Source of the DNA: Leptospira sanjuanensis | GTDB taxonomy: Bacteria; Spirochaetota; Leptospiria; Leptospirales; Leptospiraceae | Direction of reading: 5' to 3' | Assembly (NCBI RefSeq): GCF_022267325.1 | Contig: NZ_JAIZBG010000001.1 | Coordinates: 2,837,501 to 2,901,500 of the forward strand | Length of the DNA: 64,000 nt | Made by a program: the position numbers and the translations under genes | Notes under the pieces: generated by a model | Told to the model about the DNA's origin: nothing | Database searches by the model: none | Seen by the model: the letters and a program-made list of their open reading frames with translations, nothing else | In this document: positions 37,871 through 48,382 of the stretch, one piece after another | Position numbering within the stretch: the stretch's first letter is position 1 | How the letters are laid out: each line of letters begins with the position of its first letter

Positions 37871-38530
37871 TCAAACCAAAGGCTTTTCGTTTCTCAAATC
37901 GCCTCGAAACGTCTTACCCATCACGTTCGGATAAAAGTCCTTCAGGCCTTGGATTACGAATTCGAACGGAAAGTCTTCGAAGACTCCCCTATGATTTACG
38001 TATTCCATAAACTTCTTCCCTTCTCCGTCGAACGAATGAAAGATCGTATCGTTTTTTCCGTCGAAGTCGAGAGGAGCGACTCCGAATCGTATGCAGAGTT
38101 CCTTGTCGAAAACGGGGGTGGCTTTGACCCAAACTCCGTCTATTAGAATTTCTGCATATCCGTGAAAAGCGAAAGTTGTCGTTCCAAGATGACGGATCAA
38201 ACGTTCGCTCGCAAGATGATTGACCACATCCGAAAATCCGATCCTCGAAGGGAAACCGAGAGCCCTTGCACCGGACGCAAAAAGAATCGACTTCGGAATA
38301 CAATAGTTCTGCTTACTGTCGGCGATCGTACTCGACTTATAGGATTCTTTCCGATCGTTCACTTGATACGGATTGTATCGAATCTGATCCCGAACCCCTA
38401 AATAAAATTCTGCAAGTTTTTCCAAGGGAGAATTTCCGGAGGAAGTGACGCGCTCTAAAAACTTCCGCACCGATTCGGAATCGTGATCGAGATAGTATGT
38501 GGATTTTAAAGTCGATTCCAGGGATTGCAT
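37871..38530 (-). CDS. Transglutaminase-like superfamily protein
   Basis: A 219-residue cytoplasmic protein of the bacterial transglutaminase/protease-like (TGc) superfamily. The catalytic triad is visible in order: Cys in KQNYCIPKSILFASGARALG, His in FAFHGYAEILIDG, Asp in VKATPVFDKE. Similar proteins act as peptidases or amidases; the substrate is not known. The start at 38530 has GGAG about 7 bases before the ATG. The gene is divergent from the cytochrome/YceI operon, across a 242-base shared upstream region. Confidence 0.85.
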   Translation of the reverse strand: MQSLESTLKSTYYLDHDSESVRKFLERVTSSGNSPLEKLAEFYLGVRDQIRYNPYQVNDRKESYKSSTIADSKQNYCIPKSILFASGARALGFPSRIGFSDVVNHLASERLIRHLGTTTFAFHGYAEILIDGVWVKATPVFDKELCIRFGVAPLDFDGKNDTIFHSFDGEGKKFMEYVNHRGVFEDFPFEFVIQGLKDFYPNVMGKTFRGDLRNEKPLV

Positions 38531-38684
38531 GTTCGTACTCCGACTCGGATTTGCTTCTACTTACACTATTTTTTACGGGAACCTTCGCGTCCACTGCAAT
38601 CGATCCTATAATTCGGAGAGTAAATTTGCGATTTTTCTTCCTGAAAATCGTGCGTATATTCTTGGAAATGCGAAATTATAAATT

Positions 38685-38713
38685 TTGATTTTTGCGACGC
38701 AAATCCGTTATAA
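38685..38713 (+). promoter_or_regulatory. Promoter with an embedded palindrome, cytochrome/YceI/DUF5777 operon
   Basis: TTGATT (38685-38690), 17-base spacer, TTATAA (38708-38713). The spacer begins with TTTGCGACGCAAA (38691-38703), a perfect 6-1-6 palindrome, exactly where a repressor would block polymerase. The leader is about 53 bases and has an AAGGAG ribosome binding site at 38761-38766. Confidence 0.6.
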
Positions 38714-38772
38714 GATTGGAAATCGCGAACGGTATTCTATCTGTTGTAAATCCGTTTTCAAAGGAGAATGTT

Positions 38773-39200
38773 ATGAAAGAAAAACACAATCGACGAACGC
38801 TCGGAATTTTAATTCTTACGCTCGGAATTGCTTCGATTCTACCCGCCTGCCAAAACGAAAAAAGTTCGGATAAGGAGGATTCTCTTAAGAATCTGGCCTT
38901 TCTCATGGGATCTGCGGCTCCACTTAAAGAACTGAGCAATTCCGATTGCACCGATCCAGCTCCCGCATTCTCCACGTTAAACGCTGCGGGAACGTCGACT
39001 TGTTCCACTTGCCATAATTCGAGCAACGCGAACGCCGGTTTTGATATCACTTCGTACAGCGCGGTTCGAAATCGAGTGATCGTAAACGATCCTAGAAACA
39101 GCCTTCTGTTTCAAAAAATCAACACGGGCACGATGAGAATCTACAATAACGATTCGATCAACAAAGCCGTCTTCTGCTGGATTCTCAAAGGAGCCAATCC

Positions 39201-39204
<4 letters not shown>
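38773..39204 (+). CDS. Lipoprotein with a cytochrome c-like CxxCH site
   Basis: A 143-residue predicted lipoprotein: lipobox ILPAC (Cys26), then CSTCH at 77-81 for covalent haem attachment. Downstream [20 protein letters not shown] resembles planctomycete-type cytochrome domains, and Met121 in TGTMRIYNN could be the second haem ligand (inference). The frame is open from 38692, but the ATG at 38773 has an AAGGAG site and the signal peptide. The gene is first in an operon with YceI and a DUF5777 barrel, a three-gene set also seen in Bacteroidetes. Confidence 0.88.
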
Positions 39205-39748
<544 letters not shown>

Positions 39749-39767
<19 letters not shown>

Positions 39768-40801
39768 AACTTTTTCTTCTTCCTTTTCTGTTTTTAATCT
39801 CCTTCGGCCTTTCCGCGCAGGACCAAAGAAAGTCCGCCTTCCTCGGAAGCAGTTTGATTCACATGCCCAGCACCGAGGACGTGGGTAAAAACGGATTGGA
39901 CTTCCGGTTCAATCACCGTTTCGGAAATGCGAAGTCCACTTCGTACGACTTTATCGGCTTGGACAACGGAGCCAATACGCAGCTTTCTCTCGACTACGGA
40001 GTGACCGACCGGATCACGATCGGAATGGCGAGGACTTCGTTTCAAAAAACGTACGAAGCGAGAGGGAAGGTTCGCCTTTTAACGCAAGACTCGAGCTTTC
40101 CGGTAACGGTCAGTTTTTTCGGAGTGTTCGGCCAGGAAACGGAGGAGCAGGAACGATTCTACGGTCCGTATCTCAAGGTTTCGACGGGGCTTACCACATT
40201 CGATTCCGAAGCGAATAAAAAGCTGAATACGTACGAACTGACGTATACGGATCGCCAAAGCACATTGGCTTCGTTTTTGATTTCGAAACGATTCGGAGAC
40301 GTCTTCTCTCTTCAACTTTCTCCGATGTTTGTTCATAGAAACTTCGTAAAAGACCATATCTCGAACGATCGAACCGGCTTGGACGTTTCGTTTCGGATTC
40401 ATCTCTTCAAACGTTTGGATTTTACGTTCGGAACGATTCTCACTCCGAAGCGGGATTATATCGGAGACTCGTATGTTACCGAAGACCGCAAAACGAAAAT
40501 CGGAGGGGTGGAATATTCCGCTTCGGAGATCAACGATCTTATCGCGAGAGGTAGAACGATCGACGCGGTCATCAACAACATTCTTCTTTCCAAACCGGTG
40601 GAATACATGTCGGTTCCTTTGAGTTTCGGCGTGGACTTTGAAACGGGAGGCCACGTGTTTCAATTGTTCGTTACGAACAGCCGATCCATCGCTCATACGC
40701 AATTGCTCCGCGGCGCGGATTACGATTACAACAAGAAAGAATGGACCGTGGGTTTTAACATCCATCGGTATTTTTCCTTGGAGAGTTCAAAAGAAGATTA
40801 A
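39749..40801 (+). CDS. DUF5777-family outer-membrane beta-barrel protein
   Basis: A 350-residue exported barrel protein. Signal peptide about 1-23 (LISFGLSAQ), then conserved first strands with [30 protein letters not shown] and [20 protein letters not shown], as in DUF5777. Later strands carry aromatic-ended beta segments, ending [14 protein letters not shown]. It is the last gene of the cytochrome-YceI-DUF5777 operon; the set suggests a periplasmic redox or lipid-linked activity attached to an outer-membrane barrel (inference). No terminator is obvious after it. Confidence 0.85.
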
Positions 40802-41249
40802 CATCTTTTTAACATTTGAAATCCTTTTTGATGTAAAATAACAATAGAAAGTAAAGACGAAACGATTTAACACAGAACAAATCGACAAGGTATTGAAGAA
40901 ATTGGAGTCAGGGGTTCTATAGAGTTTTTCGGATACCGAAGGCTCAAAAATTCGGAAGATTTCCGACATCCATGCTTGGGGAGTGTAAACTTATTCAATT
41001 GTTGCTTAAAGATGATTTAGCGGATGAGTTATGACTTAAAATATTTCACTTTACGTTTAACACGGGCTTTTGGCGATAGAATCATTCCGAAAGCATTTGC
41101 ATTCCTCAAGAATTCCGTAACACCAAACCGAGCAATTGTCGCCAATTATAAACAAACCGGATAAGTCAAAACAGATACACCGGAATCAAAAAAAAAAAAT
41201 ATTTTATTATCAATTTAAATTACATTAGAATATTACAAAAGGAAATAAA
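40802..41249. other. 448-base AT-rich gap with no intact gene, possible decayed sequence
   Basis: Short conflicting open frames, for example RTNRQGIEEIGVRGSIEFFG and FTLRLTRAFGDRIIPKAF in different frames, suggest a decayed coding segment, but I cannot name a family. The last 80 bases are A-rich, with a run of nine A at about 41191-41199, and end in an AAAGGAAA site for the next gene. Confidence 0.4.
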
Positions 41250-42146
41250 ATGAATACAGAATGGACTCGAAATAATGAAAAGATTATCGAGCATTTCAGA
41301 GGGCTTTTGTTAGATACGCCATCCAGCTTGGATTTATTTCAGAGAATTTTTTCTAAAGTCGAAGGCATTGAGTATTTGGATGAAAATATTAAAGTAAATC
41401 TTGTTAATGACGTTTCAATTGAACTTACCGGACCGGCGGATAAAAAAGAGATTGGACGATGGCCTGAATCAGTTAAAAGAATAATTTCTGAACATGCAGC
41501 TATGTGCATCTGGAAAGGAGAAAATTTATTCGGCGGACAGATTGCGTTTGATAATAGAATTAACTCCAAAAATCTTGAGAGAACCGAATGGAAGGATGAA
41601 GACTATGATTTATATAGCATACAATCGCCTATAAGCGGCGGCGATGGAAGTTTCGTGTTTCACCCTGCTTTTAAAGATATGAATGGAGAGGTTCTTTGTC
41701 AAGTTATTGATGATAAGATTAATGGACCTTTAGCAATTGGACCAGGTGCAATATTTTTATGGATGATAGCAGGCCACATGGAAATAGATCGAGACATAGC
41801 GTTGCCATTGATATCAAAAGATAAATTGATAAGTATTACTCCAAAATCAACAAAGTCAGGAGTAATAAAACTAATTATGGAAAAATCCGGTTTATCAAAA
41901 GAACGAATAGATGATTTAATTAAAAAACTCGAAAATCTTTATGATTTGGAAAAGAGTTTCAAAAAAGCTAATGATAAAAATCAATTTATCAAATTAGAAT
42001 TAAAATATATAGATGATATCGAAGCTTATAAGAATGCTTTACCGGAAAATCGACAATTAGATTTTATTATGATTCACGGGTATAACATAAGTTGTTATAA
42101 AGATGCATTAAATGAATTACTAAAGCGGTATAAACAACGCAAATAA
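41250..42146 (+). CDS. Unrecognised protein in an AT-rich patch, probably acquired
   Basis: A 298-residue cytoplasmic-looking protein that I do not recognise. The first 170 residues look like a compact alpha/beta domain, with CIWKGENLFGGQIAFDNRIN, ISGGDGSFVFHPAFKDMNGE and GPLAIGPGAIFLWMIAGHME; the rest is helical and Lys-rich (SKERIDDLIKKLENLYDLEK). Codon use is much richer in A and T than the neighbouring genes. It stands alone between two gaps without genes. No toxin, transposase or nuclease motif is visible; an immunity-type or other accessory role is possible but unproven. Confidence 0.65.
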   Translation: MNTEWTRNNEKIIEHFRGLLLDTPSSLDLFQRIFSKVEGIEYLDENIKVNLVNDVSIELTGPADKKEIGRWPESVKRIISEHAAMCIWKGENLFGGQIAFDNRINSKNLERTEWKDEDYDLYSIQSPISGGDGSFVFHPAFKDMNGEVLCQVIDDKINGPLAIGPGAIFLWMIAGHMEIDRDIALPLISKDKLISITPKSTKSGVIKLIMEKSGLSKERIDDLIKKLENLYDLEKSFKKANDKNQFIKLELKYIDDIEAYKNALPENRQLDFIMIHGYNISCYKDALNELLKRYKQRK

Positions 42147-42495
42147 CTGCGACTTTCGGCATCGTGTGCAGCAACAGCATTAGCCTGACATCTCCTTTGA
42201 AAGAAATTGACTGATTTGTAATAACTAAAATAGGATCTTACACTTTAGAGCTCGTCCAAAAACCGAAAAATACATTGGCATAGCTCCGACAAAATCCTTA
42301 CATTTAGGCTATTCGGATTTTCGAAGAAGCTTGTACCGATCGAAGAACTAAGGAGATCCCGCATTTTAAGTTTTGAATGAGATACCCCAAAATCAAGGAC
42401 ACGATCAGCGTTAAAAATCTCCTTAAGCCGAACTTACGTTATTTACGATTTTTAAACGATTTTTTAAAAAAATTTATAGCAAAAATTCTTCACCG
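42147..42495. other. 349-base gap, no gene seen
   Basis: Mixed AT-rich sequence between the orphan gene and the convergent Gly/Pro-rich gene. No credible frame, tRNA or hairpin terminator was found. With 40802-41249 it makes up the flanks of the accessory patch. Confidence 0.4.
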
Positions 42496-44718
42496 TTATC
42501 CGCCTTTTGCCATGAGATATTTTTCCATGAATTCGGTGATGTCCTTGATGTTTCGATTGATCATCTTTCTGAGTTCGGGAGGAATGTTCTGCGATTTGAT
42601 AACCCGATAGTAGTTCAGCGCGTTCTTGAGCATCTTCCTTCTCGCAAACTCCTGCGCTTTTACGAGCATCGGCTTATACTTGTAATAGGAGTATTCCATA
42701 ATACTGTAATTCTTGGAAAGCTTGAAAGCGTGCGGAATCTTGTCGAAGTCGTAGGTCAAAGTCAAGAACGGAGCATCGTCCACTTCCGGAGGTTTTAATT
42801 CCAGAATCCCGTGGATCATTCTCGGTTCTTCTTCTTTGGAACCTCCGCCGGATTCTTCTCCGCCTCCTTCTTCCTCCTCCGTTTCCTCGTCGAACGGTTG
42901 CAAACCTCCTTCGAGGACCTCGATCTCGGGGGCTTCGTCCGCTTCCGGAGTCGTCGGAGTTGGAGCGAGATGCGGAATCTCCGGAGTCGCTTCGGCCGTC
43001 TTTTGATATTCAGGATCGGGCAGACCTATTTTAGGAAGTTCTAATGGTTTAAGGTCTTGTTCTTGCGCCGGAGAAGGAGCCGCTTCGAAGCGAACTTCCC
43101 CGGAAGGAGCTGGACTCGGAGCAGCCGGCGGAACTTCATCCGGAGGACGGACGGTTTTGTCCTGTGGATCGGGAAGTCGAATCGGTACGAGTTCGATCTT
43201 AGGAACGACGGGAGCCAAGAACGGAGGAAGGTCGTCCCGCATCGGCGGCATTTCCGACCAGTCGTATGCAGGCGGTTCAGGCGGAGAAGTTTCGGCTCGC
43301 TCTTGCCTTTTCTGTTCTTCCTTTTGTTTGAGATAGTCGTCTCGAAGTTTGAATAGATCCTCTTGTCGGCGGTCGTCTCCCTGCCTACGATCCTTTCGAG
43401 TCGGATCTTTACCGCGGCGATCACCACCGGACCGCCTGCTTTCTCCGGTTCGGCGATCGACTAAAGGAAGGTCTTTGAACTTCTCCCATTCTTCCGAGAA
43501 GAATGTGTCGTCGGGAAGATCCATCGCGTTCGGATCCAGATGTTCTTTGGAAGAAGGTGCAGACGGAACTCCGCCCCCGCCTCCGGAACTATAACTCAAC
43601 GGCTCACTCTCTACGGATCGTTCGCCGCCTCCGCCGCTGGAAGCTGAAGGAGTTCCCACACCGGAACCGCCTCCTCCACCCGAGGAAAAGCCTTCGCCAC
43701 CGTCAAATCGGCCTGGTCCACCTCCGGACCCACCGGCTCCCCCGGAACCTGAAGGGCTCGAACCAGGGGATCCTGAAGGAGTTCCCACGCCAGGACCTGC
43801 TCCGCTCCCGCCGCCACCTCCCCCCATAGGAAAAGTCGGATAAACGGCTCCACCACCGGCTAAGGATTCCGGACTTGGAGGAGGAATGCTCCCTGGAGGC
43901 AAGGCCGGACCGGGACTGAAGACATGATAAGAAATCGGCCCTGGAGGCAAACTACCGGGCAAAGTCGGAGGACCGGGCACCGCACCGGGATCCAAAGGAG
44001 AAAGCGGAAGTGAAATCGGATTGGAAAATCCTTTCGAAATCGTATCGCCTAACGACTCGCTGATGTCCTTGATGGCGCGGACCAAATCTCCCAACGGAAT
44101 CGGAGGTCCGCCATCGTCTGGACGATAGACTTCCTCTTCGTCGCTCTCGAGATGATTCTGGATTTGATCGATATTCTCCTGAATCTTCCCTTGAATCTCT
44201 TCGTCGGGAACTCGAGTCTTGGTTCTTTTATAAATTTCTAATGCGCCGTTGTAGCTTTCCTTATCAACGAGAGCTTCCGCATTGATGAGAGGACGACGAT
44301 GATTCGCAAATTTGGAATTGCTGCGAATGATATCGTCGACCTTGTTCTTAAGATCTAACTTAGGCTTTTTCCGAAGACCGGGAAAATCTTCTTTGTGTTT
44401 TTGCGCGTCTTCCTTTCCGGGTCTTGGTCCTCCTCCGGACGGAGCCTGCGCACCCGCACCGCCCGTGGACGGAAGACCGGCTCCCGATTGTTGTCCCGCG
44501 CCTCCCGGAGCGCCCGGTTGAGAAACGGGAATTTCTTTTCCGCGATCCCCGCGAACGTTAGTCCCACCGCCGCCCGGTCCCGCACCGCCTGCTCCTCCGG
44601 AAGCCGATTTTCCCGAAGCGGAATCGCCGTCTTTCGAGGCGGGTTTGTCTCTAAAGAGAGTGTAGGCTCCGGCCCCGGCGGATAAAAGACCTAACATGAA
44701 TAAGAGGAGTGTTGTCAT
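42496..44718 (-). CDS. Large anchored Gly/Pro-rich protein with helical ends
   Basis: A 740-residue protein. One N-terminal membrane helix (LLLFMLGLLSAGAGAYTLF) is followed by a Gly/Ser/Ala-rich linker, a short helical region (about 120-200, with LINAEALVDKESYNGALEIY) resembling a TPR unit, then about 400 residues of Pro/Gly/Ser-rich low-complexity sequence holding a basic DRR-repeat (GESRRSGGDRRGKDPTRKD). The last 90 residues are helical again (FARRKMLKNALNYYRVIKSQ). I do not recognise it. The layout suits an envelope or periplasmic scaffold; the spirochaete flagellar collar proteins are a candidate comparison. It is very acidic near residues 620-645. Confidence 0.75.
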   Translation of the reverse strand: MTTLLLFMLGLLSAGAGAYTLFRDKPASKDGDSASGKSASGGAGGAGPGGGGTNVRGDRGKEIPVSQPGAPGGAGQQSGAGLPSTGGAGAQAPSGGGPRPGKEDAQKHKEDFPGLRKKPKLDLKNKVDDIIRSNSKFANHRRPLINAEALVDKESYNGALEIYKRTKTRVPDEEIQGKIQENIDQIQNHLESDEEEVYRPDDGGPPIPLGDLVRAIKDISESLGDTISKGFSNPISLPLSPLDPGAVPGPPTLPGSLPPGPISYHVFSPGPALPPGSIPPPSPESLAGGGAVYPTFPMGGGGGGSGAGPGVGTPSGSPGSSPSGSGGAGGSGGGPGRFDGGEGFSSGGGGGSGVGTPSASSGGGGERSVESEPLSYSSGGGGGVPSAPSSKEHLDPNAMDLPDDTFFSEEWEKFKDLPLVDRRTGESRRSGGDRRGKDPTRKDRRQGDDRRQEDLFKLRDDYLKQKEEQKRQERAETSPPEPPAYDWSEMPPMRDDLPPFLAPVVPKIELVPIRLPDPQDKTVRPPDEVPPAAPSPAPSGEVRFEAAPSPAQEQDLKPLELPKIGLPDPEYQKTAEATPEIPHLAPTPTTPEADEAPEIEVLEGGLQPFDEETEEEEGGGEESGGGSKEEEPRMIHGILELKPPEVDDAPFLTLTYDFDKIPHAFKLSKNYSIMEYSYYKYKPMLVKAQEFARRKMLKNALNYYRVIKSQNIPPELRKMINRNIKDITEFMEKYLMAKGG

Positions 44719-44783
44719 AGGGCGAAGCTACTGTTCTTAAAATCGACCAAACCGGATACCGATCTTGAACTCATTCGGACTTC

Positions 44784-44818
<35 letters not shown>

Positions 44819-44826
44819 TCTGACTT

Positions 44827-45231
<405 letters not shown>

Positions 45232-45252
45232 TCTTTCTTCCGCAATCAAACC

Positions 45253-45375
<123 letters not shown>

Positions 45376-45382
45376 TTTGGTA

Positions 45383-45420
45383 AAGCATTTCGAGGTCTCG
45401 TAAAGAGCGAAGAAATGCTT
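45383..45420. repeat. Inverted repeat between the tRNA-end copies
   Basis: AAGCATTTC (45383-45391) and GAAATGCTT (45412-45420), perfect 9-bp arms with a 20-base loop. Confidence 0.7.
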
Positions 45421-45467
45421 CCGAGGAGCAGGATGTTCCGAGGCCAAAGCGAGACGCCGTAGAGCTG

Positions 45468-45489
45468 AATTCATCATGGATGATGAATT
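45468..45489. repeat. Perfect 10-2-10 palindrome between the tRNA-end copies
   Basis: AATTCATCAT, GG, ATGATGAATT, just before the second copy of the tRNA end. Confidence 0.8.
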
Positions 45490-45498
45490 GCGTAACGG

Positions 45499-45555
45499 CG
45501 AGTCCGACCATCGGCAAGATTAATAACCACGACAAGACTGGGACTCAAAGCGAGC
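45499..45555. repeat. Direct repeat copy 2: displaced tRNA-Leu 3' end
   Basis: Carries the last 18 bases of the tRNA gene plus 39 bases of its downstream flank, but no acceptor 5' half, so it is not a second tRNA. The following 218 bases (45556-45773) show no gene; they include a GGTCAC/GTGACC hairpin near 45649. Confidence 0.92.
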
Positions 45556-45773
45556 ATCCTTTGGGCGGCTCCTACTATTTCCCCAAAAACCGCAGACCTT
45601 TTCGAAACCCGGCAGGACCGAGCTCTTCCGCGACTTCGCTTTCGCTTCGGTCACTCCGTGACCGCGTTCTCTCACTCGCAATCGCTCGTTCGATTCCGCG
45701 CCGCTTCGATCTCTGCCGCGTTTGTTGGAACTCCCGCAACCTTGTCAAATCACATTCAAAAACCGGAATGCTT

Positions 45774-46166
45774 TTAGTAGCTTTTGTTCGTAAGAATTCT
45801 GGAAAAGACGGGATTTCGATCCTTACTCGCGATAAGCTGTAGAATACAACAGCTCAAAACCGCAAAGGCGAGAATAAACGAAACTCCCGCTTCTCCCTGA
45901 AAACCGAGTATGGAAATATGGGAACCGATGGCGCCGATCATGATTACCGTCGCGATCATCGCACCGAGCCAGCTCGTCTGAGGAATCAATAATAACAAAA
46001 CGACACCAAGCTCGAAAAATCCGACCACATAACGCCCAAAAGGTTCGGCGTCCAATGCGGTAAACGTAGCGATGGAACGTTCCGCTCCGGAAAGTTTAAA
46101 GTAAAATGCCGGAGTCAAAATCGCAATCGCAATGATCCTTGTCGTCCAATCTAATATTTTTTTCAT
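45774..46166 (-). CDS. DoxX-family membrane protein
   Basis: A 130-residue protein with four membrane helices. The first conserved segment is [20 protein letters not shown], then [40 protein letters not shown] and [16 protein letters not shown]. DoxX family members are small inner-membrane proteins linked to quinone or sulfur redox and oxidative stress; the exact role here is unknown. A GGAGTAGG run lies 5 bases before the ATG. It is isolated from other genes and lies downstream of the tRNA repeat. Confidence 0.85.
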   Translation of the reverse strand: MKKILDWTTRIIAIAILTPAFYFKLSGAERSIATFTALDAEPFGRYVVGFFELGVVLLLLIPQTSWLGAMIATVIMIGAIGSHISILGFQGEAGVSFILAFAVLSCCILQLIASKDRNPVFSRILTNKSY

Positions 46167-46289
46167 AGACCTACTCCACTTTTAGCGTTCCTATTCTAAC
46201 AACTGGAGAATGTCATCGCAAGGACTTTTCCGAAAAAGCAACGATCATAAAACCGGAAACCGCACCGATTTATTTTTTTCTAATGAAGT

Positions 46290-47078
46290 CTAATTCGTCG
46301 ATCGATCCGTCCAACCCGATTCGAATCTTCCGTTTCGCTTTAACGCATCTTCGAAAAAATCTCTTTCGACTTGATCGATCGCTTTTAAGATCAGCTTCAT
46401 CTCTAAATCGGAAAGACCTTGAAAGAGTTCTTCCCCCTTTTGAAGAATAGCGAGACCCAATCGGATTCCGGCGACGTCTTCGGAAGTATATGTCTTCGGT
46501 TTGCTTTCCATCTTTGCGACAATCGCCTTCATCATCGAAACGATTTTAGCGAGAAGTTCGCGATTCGACAAGGTTTCGAAAAGTTTTACGACGTCCTCTC
46601 TGAACTGATCCGCTTCCTTTTTGGGAACGCGCGCAATGATTCTTTCGAATACGATTTCGTTCTCAGGATCGTTTCCGGCTCTCAATTCTGCCTTAGTGAA
46701 TTCGAACATAAGCGCTTCGAAATGTCTCGCAGTAAGATACGAATGAAGCGCAGCAAATCCGGTTTTAAACGCCGCCCCGATATGCCTTCCGAAACTGAGA
46801 GCCGCGGCTCCTAAGGAGCCGATCAAACCGAAAACCTTGGAAGGACTGTGAACGAAACCCGAAAGTGAATCAAAAGCGCCGTCCAAAAGAACGCGCCCTT
46901 CGTATTCTGGATAAAGGAGTTCCAAAAAATATTTCAAAAGAGTATCGACGACCGAACGGGGAATCGCGCGCAATTCCGGATAACGTTCCAAGTTGGCTGC
47001 GGAATATCTTCGGATCAAAGAAGAACGATACGCGCTGATGAGAATCGGAAAATCCGGGTCCCGGAGAAAATTTTTCAT
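46290..47078 (-). CDS. Hypothetical protein, mostly helical
   Basis: A 262-residue protein that I do not recognise. It starts MKNFLRDPDFPILISAYRSS and looks all-helical. A central Gly/Ala-rich stretch (FGLIGSLGAAALSFGRHIGA, about 82-101) could insert in a membrane but is short. The C-terminal half is charged, with RFESGWTD at the end. It lies 78 bases downstream of the receiver-EAL gene on the same strand, so it may be the last gene of that signalling transcript or separate. Confidence 0.7.
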   Translation of the reverse strand: MKNFLRDPDFPILISAYRSSLIRRYSAANLERYPELRAIPRSVVDTLLKYFLELLYPEYEGRVLLDGAFDSLSGFVHSPSKVFGLIGSLGAAALSFGRHIGAAFKTGFAALHSYLTARHFEALMFEFTKAELRAGNDPENEIVFERIIARVPKKEADQFREDVVKLFETLSNRELLAKIVSMMKAIVAKMESKPKTYTSEDVAGIRLGLAILQKGEELFQGLSDLEMKLILKAIDQVERDFFEDALKRNGRFESGWTDRSTN

Positions 47079-47156
47079 CTTACGAAAGGATGAAATTCTC
47101 CATTGGGGAGTAAATCAGAAAAAAAGTACAACGATCTTGAACCGCAATCGTCGCAC

Positions 47157-48371
47157 TTAGACTTTGAAGTTCGCTAAGAATTGCAGAGCCGCCTCGGCGG
47201 GCATCGGCTTGCTATAAAAATAACCTTGTCCTTTATCGCAGCCTTCCTTCTTCATCAACTCGCCGACTTCCGCGGTTTCGATTCCTTCGGCAACGACAGT
47301 CATTCCGAGTTTGTGACCGAGATCGATCGCAGCCTGACAGATAAAGAGCGCTTCCTTATCATACGGAGCCACGCTCACGAAGGATCGATCGATCTTGAGT
47401 TCCGTAAACGGATAACGATGGATCTGTTTCAAGGAAGAATAACCGATTCCGAAGTCGTCGACGGAAAGGCCGATCCCGCGGATCCGAATCCGAGTAAGAA
47501 TATCGAGAGTCGACGTGATGTTTTCCAATAACTGCGTTTCCGTCACTTCCACGATGAGCTGATTGTTTTTTAAGCCGAACCCCTCGATCATCTTGGAAAT
47601 CGTTTCGGGAAGAATGAGTTTGTTCATGCTTACCGGAGAAACGTTAACCGCAACCGCGATACCGGGGAATTGTTTGTTCCAAATCGAACACTGACCGAGC
47701 GCTTGTAAGATCAACTTCTCCGTCATTGCATCCATCAAACTCGGATACGATTCCAAAGTGGGAATGAATGAATCGGGAAAAACAAGCCCTCGCACCGGAT
47801 GAGACCAACGCACCAAGGATTCGAAACCGGAAACGGTTCCCGTTTTAAAATTAATCTTAGGCTGATAAAAAAGACGAAACTGATCTTCTCGAATTCCTTG
47901 TTCGATCTCTTCTGCTGTGATCGCCGAAGCCGGTTCCGCCGCGGGTCGTTTGCCGACTGCGGAAGAATTGACAGAATCGTTCTTGTTATCGGAAATCAAT
48001 CCCGTTAGAACTCTTTGATATTCTTGAATTCGAATGGGTTTTTCCAAAACGCCGGAAATTTTCAATCCGTATTGAATCGCGAGAGATTCCGCACTTTGTA
48101 ACACGCGTCGATCCGCGCCGCTGATGAGAATCACCGAAACGGATAATTTTTTTCCGGATAACATCCGTAAAACGTCCACCCCGTCCACGCCTGGGATCAT
48201 CAGATCTAAAATAATATATTGCGTATGATCGCCCAGCTTTTCAAAGAATACCCCGGCTTCGTGCGTAATCGTAACTTCAAAGCCGCATTGTTTGGCTAGA
48301 TCTCCGAGGATGCCGGCGATCTCTTCCTCGTCGTCTAGAATCAGTAAATTGGGTGGAGGGGGCTGATTCAT
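47157..48371 (-). CDS. Receiver-EAL response regulator (c-di-GMP phosphodiesterase)
   Basis: A 404-residue protein. A receiver domain (about 8-125) has ILDDEEE, phospho-acceptor Asp56 in [13 protein letters not shown] and the conserved LEKPIR. A linker leads to an EAL domain (about 155-400) for hydrolysis of cyclic di-GMP. The signature is ESL (Glu184 in FESLVRW); metal and catalytic residues are kept in [26 protein letters not shown] and VAEGIET. It is likely active, with phosphorylation controlling it. It is fourth in a run of signalling genes and starts 11 bases from the receiver-kinase stop. Confidence 0.92.
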   Translation of the reverse strand: MNQPPPPNLLILDDEEEIAGILGDLAKQCGFEVTITHEAGVFFEKLGDHTQYIILDLMIPGVDGVDVLRMLSGKKLSVSVILISGADRRVLQSAESLAIQYGLKISGVLEKPIRIQEYQRVLTGLISDNKNDSVNSSAVGKRPAAEPASAITAEEIEQGIREDQFRLFYQPKINFKTGTVSGFESLVRWSHPVRGLVFPDSFIPTLESYPSLMDAMTEKLILQALGQCSIWNKQFPGIAVAVNVSPVSMNKLILPETISKMIEGFGLKNNQLIVEVTETQLLENITSTLDILTRIRIRGIGLSVDDFGIGYSSLKQIHRYPFTELKIDRSFVSVAPYDKEALFICQAAIDLGHKLGMTVVAEGIETAEVGELMKKEGCDKGQGYFYSKPMPAEAALQFLANFKV

Positions 48372-48382
48372 GAATGGCTAAT

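Noticed and set aside
40802..41249. Remnant of a known transposase
   Set aside because: Fragments in different frames look like decayed coding sequence, but none shows a DDE or other transposase motif that I can name.
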